From Planctomycetota bacterium (GTDB lineage: Bacteria; Planctomycetota; Planctomycetia; Pirellulales; Pirellulaceae), in assembly GCA_018970165.1 (NCBI GenBank), contig JAGWWZ010000024.1, positions 1 through 38,776 on the forward strand: 38,776 nucleotides of DNA. Direction: 5' to 3'. The notes under the pieces are model-generated. The model searched no databases. It was given only the letters and a program-made list of their open reading frames with translations, and was not told the DNA's origin. Position numbers and translations under genes: made by a program. Below, in pieces: positions 26,874-35,865 of the stretch (position 1 is the first letter of the stretch; every line of letters begins with the position of its first letter).

Positions 26874-27716
26874 ATGACCGTGAGCGTACGTTTCTTCAAC
26901 AGCGGATATTGTCGCCAAGGCAATGCCATGTCGGGTGGCAAGGGCTGGAAATGGCGACGCTACTACGCTGTCTTTCTCTTGGTGTCGCATCCGGTGAAGG
27001 GAAGTTTTCTTGTCGACACCGGATACAGTCAGGACTTCTTCGACGCAACGCGATGGGGCATGGGGTTGCTTAGCCGTTGGATGCTACCTGCAACTCTGGA
27101 TCAGCATCATGATGCCGCTGGAGTATTGCGATCTTGTGGAGTTGACCCGGAAACCGTGCGATCGATCTTCATCACTCATTTCCATGCCGATCATATCAGC
27201 GGCCTGAAGCGATTTCCTAACGCTCGCTTCATTGCCCGTCGCAGCGCTTGGTCCCATCTGGCGTCGTTGTCTGCTTGGCGCAAGTCGCAGGAACTCTTTT
27301 TTCCAGCTCTGATGCCAATCGATTTCGAGCAACGAGCCGACTGGGTCGAAGAAACGGATTTCACCGTCTCTTCGTCGATTCTTCCTGGTTTTCGCTCATT
27401 CGATTTCTGGGGAGATGGATCGATGTTCTTGGTGGATCTTCCCGGTCATGCGATCGGGCAATACGGACTTTTCTTCCCGGGTGTTTCGCGGCCGATGCTG
27501 TATCTCGTCGATGCCGCATGGAATTTAGAAGCGATGCGTCTAGGAAGGATGATTCCCTCGGCCCTCATGTTCCTGCAACACGACGCGAAGGCTTATCGTG
27601 AAACATGGGCCAAGTTGCGATCGCTACAGGCAGAAGACAGGATCGATATGGTCGCCTGTCACTGCCGAGAGACCCAAGCTCGCGTCGAGAACCGCGGTGC
27701 CAACGATGTCGACTGA
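26874..27716 (+). CDS. MBL-fold metallo-hydrolase
   Basis: A 280-residue metallo-beta-lactamase-fold protein. The dinuclear metal motif HFHADH is at 102-107. An early D48 lies in FLVDTG. A second set of ligands is likely H in DLPGHAIGQYG and D in LYLVDAAWN, followed by the C-terminal ACHCRE histidine. The layout resembles quorum-quenching lactonases and related small-molecule hydrolases rather than true beta-lactamases. It has no signal peptide. It begins 6 bp after the ketosynthase stop and its end overlaps the next start by 11 bp. The likely substrate is the lipid intermediate of this operon (a thioester or lactone), by context only. Confidence 0.85.
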   Translation: MTVSVRFFNSGYCRQGNAMSGGKGWKWRRYYAVFLLVSHPVKGSFLVDTGYSQDFFDATRWGMGLLSRWMLPATLDQHHDAAGVLRSCGVDPETVRSIFITHFHADHISGLKRFPNARFIARRSAWSHLASLSAWRKSQELFFPALMPIDFEQRADWVEETDFTVSSSILPGFRSFDFWGDGSMFLVDLPGHAIGQYGLFFPGVSRPMLYLVDAAWNLEAMRLGRMIPSALMFLQHDAKAYRETWAKLRSLQAEDRIDMVACHCRETQARVENRGANDVD

Positions 27717-28977
27717 ACCACCGATGTCCATCGACCTGATCGCACCTCCCTTTCCTGGCCATCTATTTCCACTGTTGGATCTAGGCCAAGGATTGCGCGA
27801 TCGTGGATTTCGTTCCATCCGCGTGCTGACAACGGCGCGACGCAAGTCAGCCGTCGAAGCATGTTCCTTGGAGTTTGTCGAATTGCTCGCAGGTGCGGAC
27901 CCCTTCATCGACGCGATCGGAAACACCGAGAAACGTGTCGGCTCCCATCCATTTCGTCTTCTCTCGCAGTTCCGTATGAACATGTCCCTGATGGATCGTT
28001 TGCGCGAGGAACTCAAGACCCTATGGCAGGAGCATAGACCGGATGTCGCGATCGTCGACTTCACGGTGCCGTTGGCTGGCATCTTGGCACAGCAACTGGG
28101 AATCCCTTGGTGGACCTGCTGCCCGACTCCCTGTGCGATCGAGACGCGAACCTCGACTCCATCTTATTTAGGAGGTTGGCAGCCTCGATCGGATCTCTAT
28201 GGTCGGATGCGTGATCGCATTGGACGCGGAGTGATTCGAACGTTTAAGAGGACAGTGGGGTTACTGTTCCAAAAACCGTTTCGACGCTGGGGGATCGATG
28301 GTGTTTACCGCGACGATGGGAGCGAGGTCGCGTATTCACCCGAGTGGATCATGGGATGCGGCATCCCTGAATTCGAATTCGATCGCGACTGGCCTAGGGC
28401 ATTCGAGTTCATCGGCCCGCTTACCAGTGGCCCTCCCATCCCGTTCCAACCTCCGGAATTCGAACCGGACCGGCAGCACATTTTAGTTTCGCTCGGCACC
28501 CATATCCCTTGGGCGAAGAAAGCCCTTCGCAAGGTGATCCACGACGTCGCACAGGCACTGCCGTACCTACGGTTTCATGTCTCGGGCGGAAACCCAGGGG
28601 GTGAGAATCGTGAAGCAGTCGGCAATATCCAATTTGTCGATTACTTCCCGTACAGTGCATTCCTTCCGAACTACTCGGGAGCGATCGTTCACGGCGGAAC
28701 CGGATTGGTGTACAGTTGCCTTCGCTCGGGCGTCCCGATGCTCGTGGCTCCGCAGGACTTCGATCAATTCGATCATGCAGCCCGCATCGTCCATCGCGGT
28801 TTTGGGTTGTCGTGTTCCCTGCGCGAGCCGCCACTCAAGATCGCGAATAAACTGGAAAGTATTCTCTCTGACACTAGGATGCGAGAAACGGTTCAGGCCA
28901 TGCAGGCTCGCATGTTAGACAAGAATCCTTACGAAAAGGTGGCCGATCGGCTACGCAGCCAGTTCTTCGAAGCATAA
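27706..28977 (+). CDS. GT1 (MGT-type) glycosyltransferase
   Basis: A 423-residue glycosyltransferase from ATG 27706, overlapping the upstream stop by 11 bp; ATG 27724 is an alternative. The GT-B N-lobe begins with the classic PPFPGHLFPLLDLGQGL. The C-lobe nucleotide-sugar site is clear as VHGGTGLVYSCLRSGVPMLVAP followed by DQFDHAARI (HGG..T and DQ signature). Enzymes of this family add sugars from UDP- or dTDP-donors to small hydrophobic acceptors. It closes the six-gene operon, so it probably glycosylates the operon product. Its 3' end overlaps the convergent cupin gene by 27 bp. Confidence 0.87.
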   Translation: MSTEPPMSIDLIAPPFPGHLFPLLDLGQGLRDRGFRSIRVLTTARRKSAVEACSLEFVELLAGADPFIDAIGNTEKRVGSHPFRLLSQFRMNMSLMDRLREELKTLWQEHRPDVAIVDFTVPLAGILAQQLGIPWWTCCPTPCAIETRTSTPSYLGGWQPRSDLYGRMRDRIGRGVIRTFKRTVGLLFQKPFRRWGIDGVYRDDGSEVAYSPEWIMGCGIPEFEFDRDWPRAFEFIGPLTSGPPIPFQPPEFEPDRQHILVSLGTHIPWAKKALRKVIHDVAQALPYLRFHVSGGNPGGENREAVGNIQFVDYFPYSAFLPNYSGAIVHGGTGLVYSCLRSGVPMLVAPQDFDQFDHAARIVHRGFGLSCSLREPPLKIANKLESILSDTRMRETVQAMQARMLDKNPYEKVADRLRSQFFEA

Positions 28978-29220
28978 GTTCACAGTGCGTCCAATCGCCC
29001 GGGTCCGATGAACCACTGTGGCCGGAATCGTTACACTTTGCCAAGGTGTCAGGCGAAGTTCGCGACCATCTGCAAGATCGATGGCAAGGCACCCTTCTAC
29101 AACGAGGAATAATTCATCCGATGTAGGATGATGATGCCATCGAAATTCACCCTCAAAGACGGCCAACCGCAGGCAATGAGTGTTGACGCGATTGATGACG
29201 ATGTTGCGGTTTTCGGTTGA
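28951..29220 (-). CDS. Cupin-domain protein lacking a clear start (possibly degraded)
   Basis: The frame encodes a small cupin: HHHPTSDELFLVVEG (metal ligands H, H, E) and TIPATVVHRTRA (second motif, H), ending NLCFEELAA. Recognisable family sequence begins near 29214 (NIVINRVNTHCLRL). No ATG or GTG lies between there and the divergent DUF72 gene at 29236. The only nearby in-frame candidates are CTG 29172 and TTG 29166, which would trim the domain. An in-frame ATG at 29547 would require translation across DUF72 coding DNA. An ATG at 29237 is out of frame. It may be N-terminally truncated, frameshifted, or use a rare start. Confidence 0.6.
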   Translation of the reverse strand, partial: STENRNIVINRVNTHCLRLAVFEGEFRWHHHPTSDELFLVVEGCLAIDLADGRELRLTPWQSVTIPATVVHRTRAIGRTVNLCFEELAA

Positions 29221-29235
29221 TGAAACAAGACAAAC

Positions 29236-30198
29236 ATGGCAAAGCGTTTGAGCAACAGTGTTCCGGCTCCCAAACTCGCCGCAACGTGGGATGCATGGCC
29301 TTACCGAATAGGTTGCCCGGTGTGGGGTTGCAAGGAATGGGCAGGACAGATTTATCCCACCGGCACGCAGTCGGAGAATTTTCTGTCCTGGTACAGCCGT
29401 TTGATGCCCACCGTCGAAGGGAATAGCACCTTCTATTCGGTTCCAGGTCCTGAAGTATTTCGCAAATGGGCCGATAGCGCTGCCGATGGATTTCAGTTCT
29501 GCTTCAAGTTTCCGCGCAGCATTTCGCACGACCATCAACTGAGCCATTGTCAGGCACTGACCAAGGAGTGGCTTGCACGATTGGAGATACTGAAGGCCGC
29601 AGGGCGATTGGGCCCGACTTTCCTGCAGTTGGCTCCATCGTTTTCATCGCGTTCGTTTCCGCAACTCCAGGAATTTCTGGAGCAACTCCCTCGCGATTGG
29701 CCATGGGCCGTGGAAGTCCGGCATCGGGATTGGTTTGACGGAGATGTTTGGGAGACGAGACTGAATCGACTGCTGAGCGACTTGGGGATCGATCGCGTTA
29801 TCTTCGATTCCCGTCCGCTGAATGCCATGGCTCCATCGGATGAGGCCGAAGCGGCGTCGCAAGTACGGAAGCCTAAAGTACCGCTTCGCGTAGAGACCAC
29901 AGCGCGGCGGCCGATGGTGAGATTGATCGGGCGAAATGATCTGCGGGAGGTAACCGACTACTGGGATGAGTGGGCAGAGCGAATCGCCCATTGGATCCAC
30001 GAAGGGCTCGAGCCATGGGTATTTACTCATGCTCCCGACGACGCATTCGCACCGATGCTGGTGCATGCGTTGCACCAGCGGATTCAAACGCGACTTTCAC
30101 GGTTACCATCGCTACCAACATTGGATCAAGTCATCGCGAAAGAGGCGGAGTCCAATCCTCCGAGCGGCAAGCTAACGCAATTGCGATTGTTCCCGTAA
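29236..30198 (+). CDS. DUF72 family protein (YecE-like TIM barrel)
   Basis: A 320-residue protein of the DUF72 family, which forms a TIM-barrel-like fold with no proven reaction. Matching segments are GCKEWAGQIYP near the start, FYSVPGPEVFRKWA, FQFCFKFPRSISHDHQL, FLQLAPSF and WAVEVRHRDWF, in the usual order. It is slightly longer than most members. It starts a few bases from the likely 5' end of the divergent cupin frame. The start at ATG 29236 is the first that fits the domain. It ends in a loose tail that is not part of the fold. Confidence 0.85.
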   Translation: MAKRLSNSVPAPKLAATWDAWPYRIGCPVWGCKEWAGQIYPTGTQSENFLSWYSRLMPTVEGNSTFYSVPGPEVFRKWADSAADGFQFCFKFPRSISHDHQLSHCQALTKEWLARLEILKAAGRLGPTFLQLAPSFSSRSFPQLQEFLEQLPRDWPWAVEVRHRDWFDGDVWETRLNRLLSDLGIDRVIFDSRPLNAMAPSDEAEAASQVRKPKVPLRVETTARRPMVRLIGRNDLREVTDYWDEWAERIAHWIHEGLEPWVFTHAPDDAFAPMLVHALHQRIQTRLSRLPSLPTLDQVIAKEAESNPPSGKLTQLRLFP

Positions 30199-30324
30199 AA
30201 ATCTTTGGTCAGGCGTTGTGTACGCGAAATGGTAGCGAGATCAACCGGGGCATTTTGTGGTAACATTGCCTTAGCTTGATCGGTACGATCCCTCGATCGT
30301 TAAATTTTTAGAGTATGAACTCGA

Positions 30325-31689
30325 ATGGATAGAAAACCAATGTTGAACAGATTCTTAAAAATTCAAACCACTTGCGCATTATTTGCTGCATGGCTCGTGT
30401 CTTCTTCGAATCCTGCCTGTCTGAAGGCCGATCATGGCTGGACCGGTTTTCAAAACGGTGGGCAATTGAAGGTGAACGCTCTGCCGGATTCCTGGGACGC
30501 ATCCGGTAAGAATATCGCTTGGCAAGCATCGATCGATGGTTACGGACAATCCTCGCCTGTAGTGTTCAACGATCAGGTTTTCATCACCTCGACCAGCGGG
30601 CCGAACAAAGAGAAATGTCACGTCGCTGCTTACAGCCTGAAGGATGGCTCAAAACAATGGCAGCAGGATTTCGCGAATCCCTCTCCCGAAGAAAACAACA
30701 ACTATGTGAGCCGCGCTGCGCCGACACCTGTGGTCGATGCACAAGGCGTATTCATCAGTTTCGAAGGTGGCCTGATCGTCGCCTCATCCTTCGATGGTAA
30801 AACCCGTTGGCAAAGGAACTTGGTCGACGAGTACGGGTCGGTCAAAGCGCGTCATGGATTGGCCGCTTCGCTGGAACAAGACGACCAGCATCTTTTTGTC
30901 TGGGTGGAACGGGAAGCGAATCCCTACGTCTTGGCCCTGCGCAAGGATTCCGGCGAAACCGTTTGGAAAGCTCCAGGGGTCGGTGCTACCAGTTGGAGTA
31001 GCCCTCGCTTGATCACCGTTGACGGCAAGCCGCAGCTTATTTGCAGCTCTAGCGGTCGTGTTGCTGGCTACGATGCGAAGACAGGGAACAAGTTATGGGA
31101 GTTCACCGACATTGCGAACAACACCACATGCACCCCCATCCCGGTTGGCGATGGATTGTTTGTGATCGGAGCATCGGATGGACGGGGCGAACAAGCTGGG
31201 GGGACCACCGCGCCCTCCTCAGGACTCATCGCCGTTGAAGCGACAACAGACGGCAAGTACACTGCGAGCTACAAGTGGCGTGCTGACAAGGCGACATGCA
31301 GTTTCGGCAGCCCAATCGTCGCTGGCAATCGTGTCTGGCTGGTAAATCGATCAGGGGTCCTCTACCAACTGGACCTCGAAACAGGCAAACAGATTTCAGC
31401 CGAACGCATCTCTGCGGGGAGTGTATGGGCCACGCCGTTGGCGACCGAGAATCGACTCTACTTGTTCGGCAAGGCCGGAATGACCTCAATTGTCGATCTC
31501 ACGAATGCAGCGGAGCTCAGCACCTGCACCCTCTGGGATGCAACTGGCGATGCAGCGCCTCGCGGTGGCCCGCCGGGTGGCGGTCCCGGTGGCATGGGTG
31601 GTCCGGTCCTGTACGCTGCAGTGACCGCGAGCGATACTCTCCTCATCCGCCGCGGCGACACGTTGTTCGCAATCCGGCAATCAAAGTAG
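30325..31689 (+). CDS. Secreted PQQ-type beta-propeller protein
   Basis: A 454-residue exported protein. The start is ATG 30325, or ATG 30340 five codons later. Basic residues and a hydrophobic core (TTCALFAAWLVSS) give a signal peptide ending before ADHGW. The rest shows PQQ-like propeller blades: QASIDGYGQSSPVVFNDQVF, SLKDGSKQWQQDF, DGKTRWQRNL, DAKTGNKLWEF and DLETGKQISAE are successive blade strands with the A-D-G-K-x-W pattern. It resembles the BamB-like/dehydrogenase propeller fold, but no catalytic PQQ site can be assigned. A glycine/proline-rich stretch (GGPPGGGPGGMGG) lies near residue 415. The 126 bp upstream show no clear promoter. Confidence 0.85.
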   Translation: MDRKPMLNRFLKIQTTCALFAAWLVSSSNPACLKADHGWTGFQNGGQLKVNALPDSWDASGKNIAWQASIDGYGQSSPVVFNDQVFITSTSGPNKEKCHVAAYSLKDGSKQWQQDFANPSPEENNNYVSRAAPTPVVDAQGVFISFEGGLIVASSFDGKTRWQRNLVDEYGSVKARHGLAASLEQDDQHLFVWVEREANPYVLALRKDSGETVWKAPGVGATSWSSPRLITVDGKPQLICSSSGRVAGYDAKTGNKLWEFTDIANNTTCTPIPVGDGLFVIGASDGRGEQAGGTTAPSSGLIAVEATTDGKYTASYKWRADKATCSFGSPIVAGNRVWLVNRSGVLYQLDLETGKQISAERISAGSVWATPLATENRLYLFGKAGMTSIVDLTNAAELSTCTLWDATGDAAPRGGPPGGGPGGMGGPVLYAAVTASDTLLIRRGDTLFAIRQSK

Positions 31690-31788
31690 CACAAAAAATT
31701 TTCCGACGCCCCTCGTTCGTTGCATCGTTTGACTCGCGATGCGGTGGATGGAAATGATAGGAAGAATGGGGCCGGTTAGCCCTCGTAC

Positions 31789-31807
31789 GCCGGACTGGAA
31801 GTCCGGC
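31789..31807. repeat. REP-like palindrome (GCCGGACT-GGA-AGTCCGGC)
   Basis: An 8-bp perfect stem (31789-31796 with 31800-31807) around GGA, followed by CTACC, lies between two convergent genes (the PQQ-type protein and Pnkp). Similar GTAGGCCGGACTTCCAGTCC-type palindromes recur in planctomycete genomes as I remember them. Only one copy is seen in this window. It may serve as a shared 3' hairpin. Confidence 0.6.
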
Positions 31808-31874
31808 CTACCAAACGATTCGTCAATAATCTCTCCAACAACCATCGATGCCGGGCGCCGACAAGACTGCCCCA

Positions 31875-34460
31875 TCAGAGCCGCGGATCGATCGGTTCGC
31901 TTTCCATAGCCAGAACTGCAAACACACACTCGTGGACACGGCGCAACGGTTCGCGCCGGACGAAACGCTCGAGAGACTCGACTCCCAGCGCGAACTCGCG
32001 CAGTGCCAAAGCCCGCTTGGCTCCCAGTCGGCGTGAGCGCAGACGTTTCAAATGTTCCGGCTTGGTGTATTCGGGCCCATAGATGATCCGCAAATACTCC
32101 GCCCCCCGAACCTTGATGGCTGGTTGCAACAAACCATGTGGCCCTTCGGCGATAAACGATAATGGCTTGACCACCATTCCTTCGCCACCCGAGCCAGTGA
32201 GTGCAGTCCACCACTCGGTTGCCTCCTGTTCACTCGCCGGGCTCGATAGATCGACCAGCTTCCACGGTGTCGCGAAGAGCACTGGATCCACTCCGTCGGC
32301 CAAACGCGACAAGGTCTGCATATGCCAAGTGTGATCGCGATCGAGGTGGACTTTGCCTTCGCTAGCGAGCAGATGAAATGGAGCGAGCCGCAGATCATCA
32401 ACGCCGACAACATTCCAGCAGTAACGTTGATAGGCTTGGATGTAGCGCTGCACGAGTTGATGTCGCTCGATCGCATCGGTCAAGATTGGCTCGATGGTGG
32501 AGATTCGCTCGCGAGTCTTTTTGAGAGCAGCGACGGTCGCTTCGAGACCGGCCGTGCCAGCGACTCCCACGGCAGCATACTGATCGCGGATCAGTGCTTG
32601 CGCCTTGGCAGACCATGGCATCAATTCGCAATCCAAGCAGATCCAATCCGTGGCGAGTTCCTGCCACAGACCCACACGTTCGATCGCATCGCGAAGCCGT
32701 GCGAGCAACGACTGCTCCATGCCGCTATCGTCAAAGAATGGACGACCGGTGCGGGTAGTCACGATACCAAGGTTATTGTTCCCGGTGATCCCGAAACGTG
32801 TTGAAGGAACCCGTTCATCGCGACAAACGATCACCACCGCTCGCGAACCCATATGCTTCTCTTCGCAGATGACCTGCGAAATGCCACCGGCGCGATAGTA
32901 CTCGAACGCTTCGCGCGGCTGCTCCAGGTACGGTCCATCGCTGGCTGTTTCGCATGGTGACATGGTCGGTGGCAAATAGATCAGCCAACGTGGATCGGCC
33001 GCGAATCGGCTCATGATCTCGAGCGCTGCGGCAGCATTCTCGGTCCGGACGGTGATGTTTCGCATCAGTCGCGTTTCGATGTGGCGTTTTCCTGAAACAT
33101 CTTCCAGATCGAGGACGCCATCGTATTCCTGCTGCAACGATAATGGATGGGGACCATCCTTCAGGAACGGTTTTCGCGGTTCCGCATAGGTCGCCCGCGC
33201 GTTGACGGAAACAAACTCACGCTCCGGCCATCGCAGCGCCGTCAGTTTGCCACCAAAGACACAACCGGTATCGATGCAGATCGTATTGTTGAACCATTCC
33301 GGACGAGGGACAGGCGTATGTCCGTAGATGACAGATGCTTTTCCTCGATAATCTGCGGCCCAGTTGTATCGAACCGGCAATCCGAACTCATCGGTCTCGC
33401 CTGTTGTCTCGCCGTAAAGCGCGAACTCGCGGACAGCGCCCGAACCTCGCCCCTGCATCGATTCCTTCATCCCCGCATGAGCCACCACCAGCTTGCCGTT
33501 GTCCATGACGTAATGACTGACCAAATCGTCGATGAATTTCCTGACAGCCTCCCTGAATTCATCCGGCTCCCGTCCAAGTTGTTCCAGCGATTCTGCGAGT
33601 CCATGTTTGATCTGAACATTCTTGCCCGAGAGTGCTCGCATCAGCTTGATATCATGATTGCCGGGAACACAGAGGGCCTGTCCAGATGCAACCAAGTTCA
33701 TCACGAGGCGGAGGACCGCGGGTGTCTTGGGACCGCGGTCGACGAGGTCGCCGAGAAAGACCAGTTTTCGTGGGATGCCGTCCTGAAGGAGTGGTTCCGC
33801 ATCGCATGCTCCTTCAGGTTCACCCGGAATCGAGGTGATTCGCCAGTGGAGTTGCTGTAGGAGTTCGATGAGTTCATCGTAGCAACCATGCACATCGCCG
33901 ATGATATCGAACGGCCCATGCTCATGCTTGAGATTATTCCAGAGCCGTTGTCGCACCAAGGTCGCATTGGAGCATTCCTCGGGGCTGCGAAGAGTAAAGA
34001 CATGTCGAAACCCTTCGCGGAACAGACCTCGCAGTTCTCGCTGCATGGCTCTCCGTTGATTGCGAACGACGTGCGGACCGAAATCGCGATCGGGTCGCGT
34101 GGAGTTTCGATCGTGACAAACTTTCTCGGGGGTATCGACGACAATTGCAACGGGGAGACAGTGATGTTCGCGGGCGAGCTGCACCAGTGGTTGACGGTCC
34201 TCGGCCCGGACGTTGGTCGCATCGATGACGGTCAGCAAGCCTCGCGCCAGGCGTTTGCGAGCCAAGTAGTGCAGGACTTCAAATGCATCGCCCGTCGCTT
34301 CCTGGTTGTTCTCATCATTGGAGACCCAGCCTCGGAACGTGTCCGATGAGAGAATCTCGTTGGGTGCGAATAGACGACGGGCAAGTGTACTCTTTCCGGA
34401 CCCTGAGGCACCGATGAGAACGACCAGCGATAGCTCGGGAACGATAATTTCAGGAGTCAC
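31875..34460 (-). CDS. pnkp: Polynucleotide kinase-phosphatase-ligase (bacterial RNA repair)
   Basis: This enzyme heals and, together with Hen1, seals broken RNA ends. I start it at GTG 34460 (861 residues), which overlaps the hen1 stop by 11 bp. The ATG at 34610 lies far inside hen1. The kinase domain has P-loop GASGSGKST at 17-25. The metallophosphatase has D189 and H191 (GDVHG), D238 (GDLVDRG), N268-H269 (GNHD), H328, H381 and D397, with spacing close to that of the Clostridium thermocellum enzyme. The ligase/adenylyltransferase has K535 in EEKHMGSRA and EGMVVKP near the end. All three catalytic modules look intact. Confidence 0.96.
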   Translation of the reverse strand: MTPEIIVPELSLVVLIGASGSGKSTLARRLFAPNEILSSDTFRGWVSNDENNQEATGDAFEVLHYLARKRLARGLLTVIDATNVRAEDRQPLVQLAREHHCLPVAIVVDTPEKVCHDRNSTRPDRDFGPHVVRNQRRAMQRELRGLFREGFRHVFTLRSPEECSNATLVRQRLWNNLKHEHGPFDIIGDVHGCYDELIELLQQLHWRITSIPGEPEGACDAEPLLQDGIPRKLVFLGDLVDRGPKTPAVLRLVMNLVASGQALCVPGNHDIKLMRALSGKNVQIKHGLAESLEQLGREPDEFREAVRKFIDDLVSHYVMDNGKLVVAHAGMKESMQGRGSGAVREFALYGETTGETDEFGLPVRYNWAADYRGKASVIYGHTPVPRPEWFNNTICIDTGCVFGGKLTALRWPEREFVSVNARATYAEPRKPFLKDGPHPLSLQQEYDGVLDLEDVSGKRHIETRLMRNITVRTENAAAALEIMSRFAADPRWLIYLPPTMSPCETASDGPYLEQPREAFEYYRAGGISQVICEEKHMGSRAVVIVCRDERVPSTRFGITGNNNLGIVTTRTGRPFFDDSGMEQSLLARLRDAIERVGLWQELATDWICLDCELMPWSAKAQALIRDQYAAVGVAGTAGLEATVAALKKTRERISTIEPILTDAIERHQLVQRYIQAYQRYCWNVVGVDDLRLAPFHLLASEGKVHLDRDHTWHMQTLSRLADGVDPVLFATPWKLVDLSSPASEQEATEWWTALTGSGGEGMVVKPLSFIAEGPHGLLQPAIKVRGAEYLRIIYGPEYTKPEHLKRLRSRRLGAKRALALREFALGVESLERFVRREPLRRVHECVFAVLAMESEPIDPRL

Positions 34461-35865
34461 GAACGAATACTCCCATTTGTGTTGGGCTGCCGACGTCGCG
34501 GCCGTCGGATGTGGTTCCCAATTCGCCGATGTTCCGAAATTCGCATGTATATCCAAACCGGGAGCAGATGCTGTTGGCCCAAGCTTGAAACTGCTCGCGT
34601 GTCCACTCAAATCGGTGGTCTTTGTGCCGCATCGAGCCTGCCGTGAGCGATTCCCACATCGCGTTGTATTCGCTGTTGGGAGTAGAGACGATGACCAGTT
34701 CCGGCTTCATACTCCAGAATACGACTTTCTCCATCGCCTCGAGTCGCGGCTGGTCCATATGCTCAATGACTTCGCAGAGGACCGCCGCATCGACACCGTC
34801 CATGCGCTGATCGCGATACATCAGGGAACCATGGAGCAGTTCCACTCGTTGTTGCATGCGCGGTGGAAGGCGATCCAATCGAAGACGATCCGCAGCCATC
34901 TCTAGGCTGCGATGGGATACATCCATGCCGATGATCTTTTCGAGGTTGGGTTGTTTGAGAAGCTCGCGCAGCAGTTTGCCTTCACCACAACCGAGGTCGA
35001 CAACTTTACGTGCCCCATGAGTTTGAAGCACAGACAGGATTTCGTGGTGACGTTGCTGATGCAGACTGAGTTTGTTTTCAGTTGCTTCCTCGCGAGGATC
35101 ATCCGGGCTATCCGAATCGATCGCGATGGGGCTTTCGCCATCCTGTTCGCGCAGTTGCTTGATCGCGTCATCGGCGAGGGTGCGGCGGTACTTTAAATAG
35201 CGATTGGCGATCAGTTCCCGCTCCGGGTGCTGGGCCAGCCACCCTTCGCCGTGTCGCATCAGTTTCGCGACCTCGTCATCGCCGACGTAGTAATGTTTTT
35301 CGTTGTCGAGTACCGGGATCAACACATACAGGTGGCTCAAGAGATCGCTCAGTGTTTTCGTAGCGGCCAGTTCGATACCGAAGAGGGAGGGTTTATCGCT
35401 CGGCTCCCCAGTAGTGTTCGATGAATGCACCGTCACAGATACGCGATATCCCAGGGGCTCGAACAATCGATGAAGCAGTTCCTCGCCGCTTGCGCATGGT
35501 AGAGATGGAATACGAACTTCGAGAGGGATGGCAGTAGAAACCAATGCGGGGTGATCCTTGCAATTACCTGCGAGAGCCGTGCCGTAGACCTGGGCGATGG
35601 CAACCGCCAGCATCGACGAGGCGACATAGGGGCGATCATTGACGTACTGGTCGAGCGTTCGTTCACCTCGTTTGCCTCGTACAAGTCCGATGGGGTCGAC
35701 ATCGAGCATGAGGCATGCTGTGCATCGTTCGTTATCGGAATCGGGATAGAAGACATGAGCCTTGCCGAAGGCCAAATCAAACGACTGCACCCGATCGGGA
35801 TGTTTATGGAGGAGGTACCCTATGTCCGAAGGAGGATGATGTGTGGTGGAAATCGAGAGAAGCAT
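34450..35865 (-). CDS. hen1: 3'-terminal RNA ribose 2'-O-methyltransferase Hen1
   Basis: A 471-residue protein. Bacterial Hen1 methylates the 2'-OH at the break during RNA repair, so that the healed RNA resists renewed cutting. Its N-terminal domain activates Pnkp ligation. The N-terminal part opens with the family signature ending GYLLHKHPDRVQSFDL. The methyltransferase domain has the SAM loop DLGCGEGKLL near 290-299. The metal-binding set is E365, E368, H369 (CEVIEHM) and H417 (DHRFEW), as expected for Hen1 enzymes. The start ATG 35865 is fixed by the conserved N-terminus; no good ribosome site is seen. It is the first gene of the two-gene repair operon. Confidence 0.96.
   Translation of the reverse strand: MLLSISTTHHPPSDIGYLLHKHPDRVQSFDLAFGKAHVFYPDSDNERCTACLMLDVDPIGLVRGKRGERTLDQYVNDRPYVASSMLAVAIAQVYGTALAGNCKDHPALVSTAIPLEVRIPSLPCASGEELLHRLFEPLGYRVSVTVHSSNTTGEPSDKPSLFGIELAATKTLSDLLSHLYVLIPVLDNEKHYYVGDDEVAKLMRHGEGWLAQHPERELIANRYLKYRRTLADDAIKQLREQDGESPIAIDSDSPDDPREEATENKLSLHQQRHHEILSVLQTHGARKVVDLGCGEGKLLRELLKQPNLEKIIGMDVSHRSLEMAADRLRLDRLPPRMQQRVELLHGSLMYRDQRMDGVDAAVLCEVIEHMDQPRLEAMEKVVFWSMKPELVIVSTPNSEYNAMWESLTAGSMRHKDHRFEWTREQFQAWANSICSRFGYTCEFRNIGELGTTSDGRDVGSPTQMGVFVRDS

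Noticed and set aside
34461-34610. Longer N-terminus of Pnkp from ATG 34610
   Set aside because: It would overlap hen1 by 160 bp and adds sequence not found in Pnkp proteins. GTG 34460 gives the expected length and domain start.
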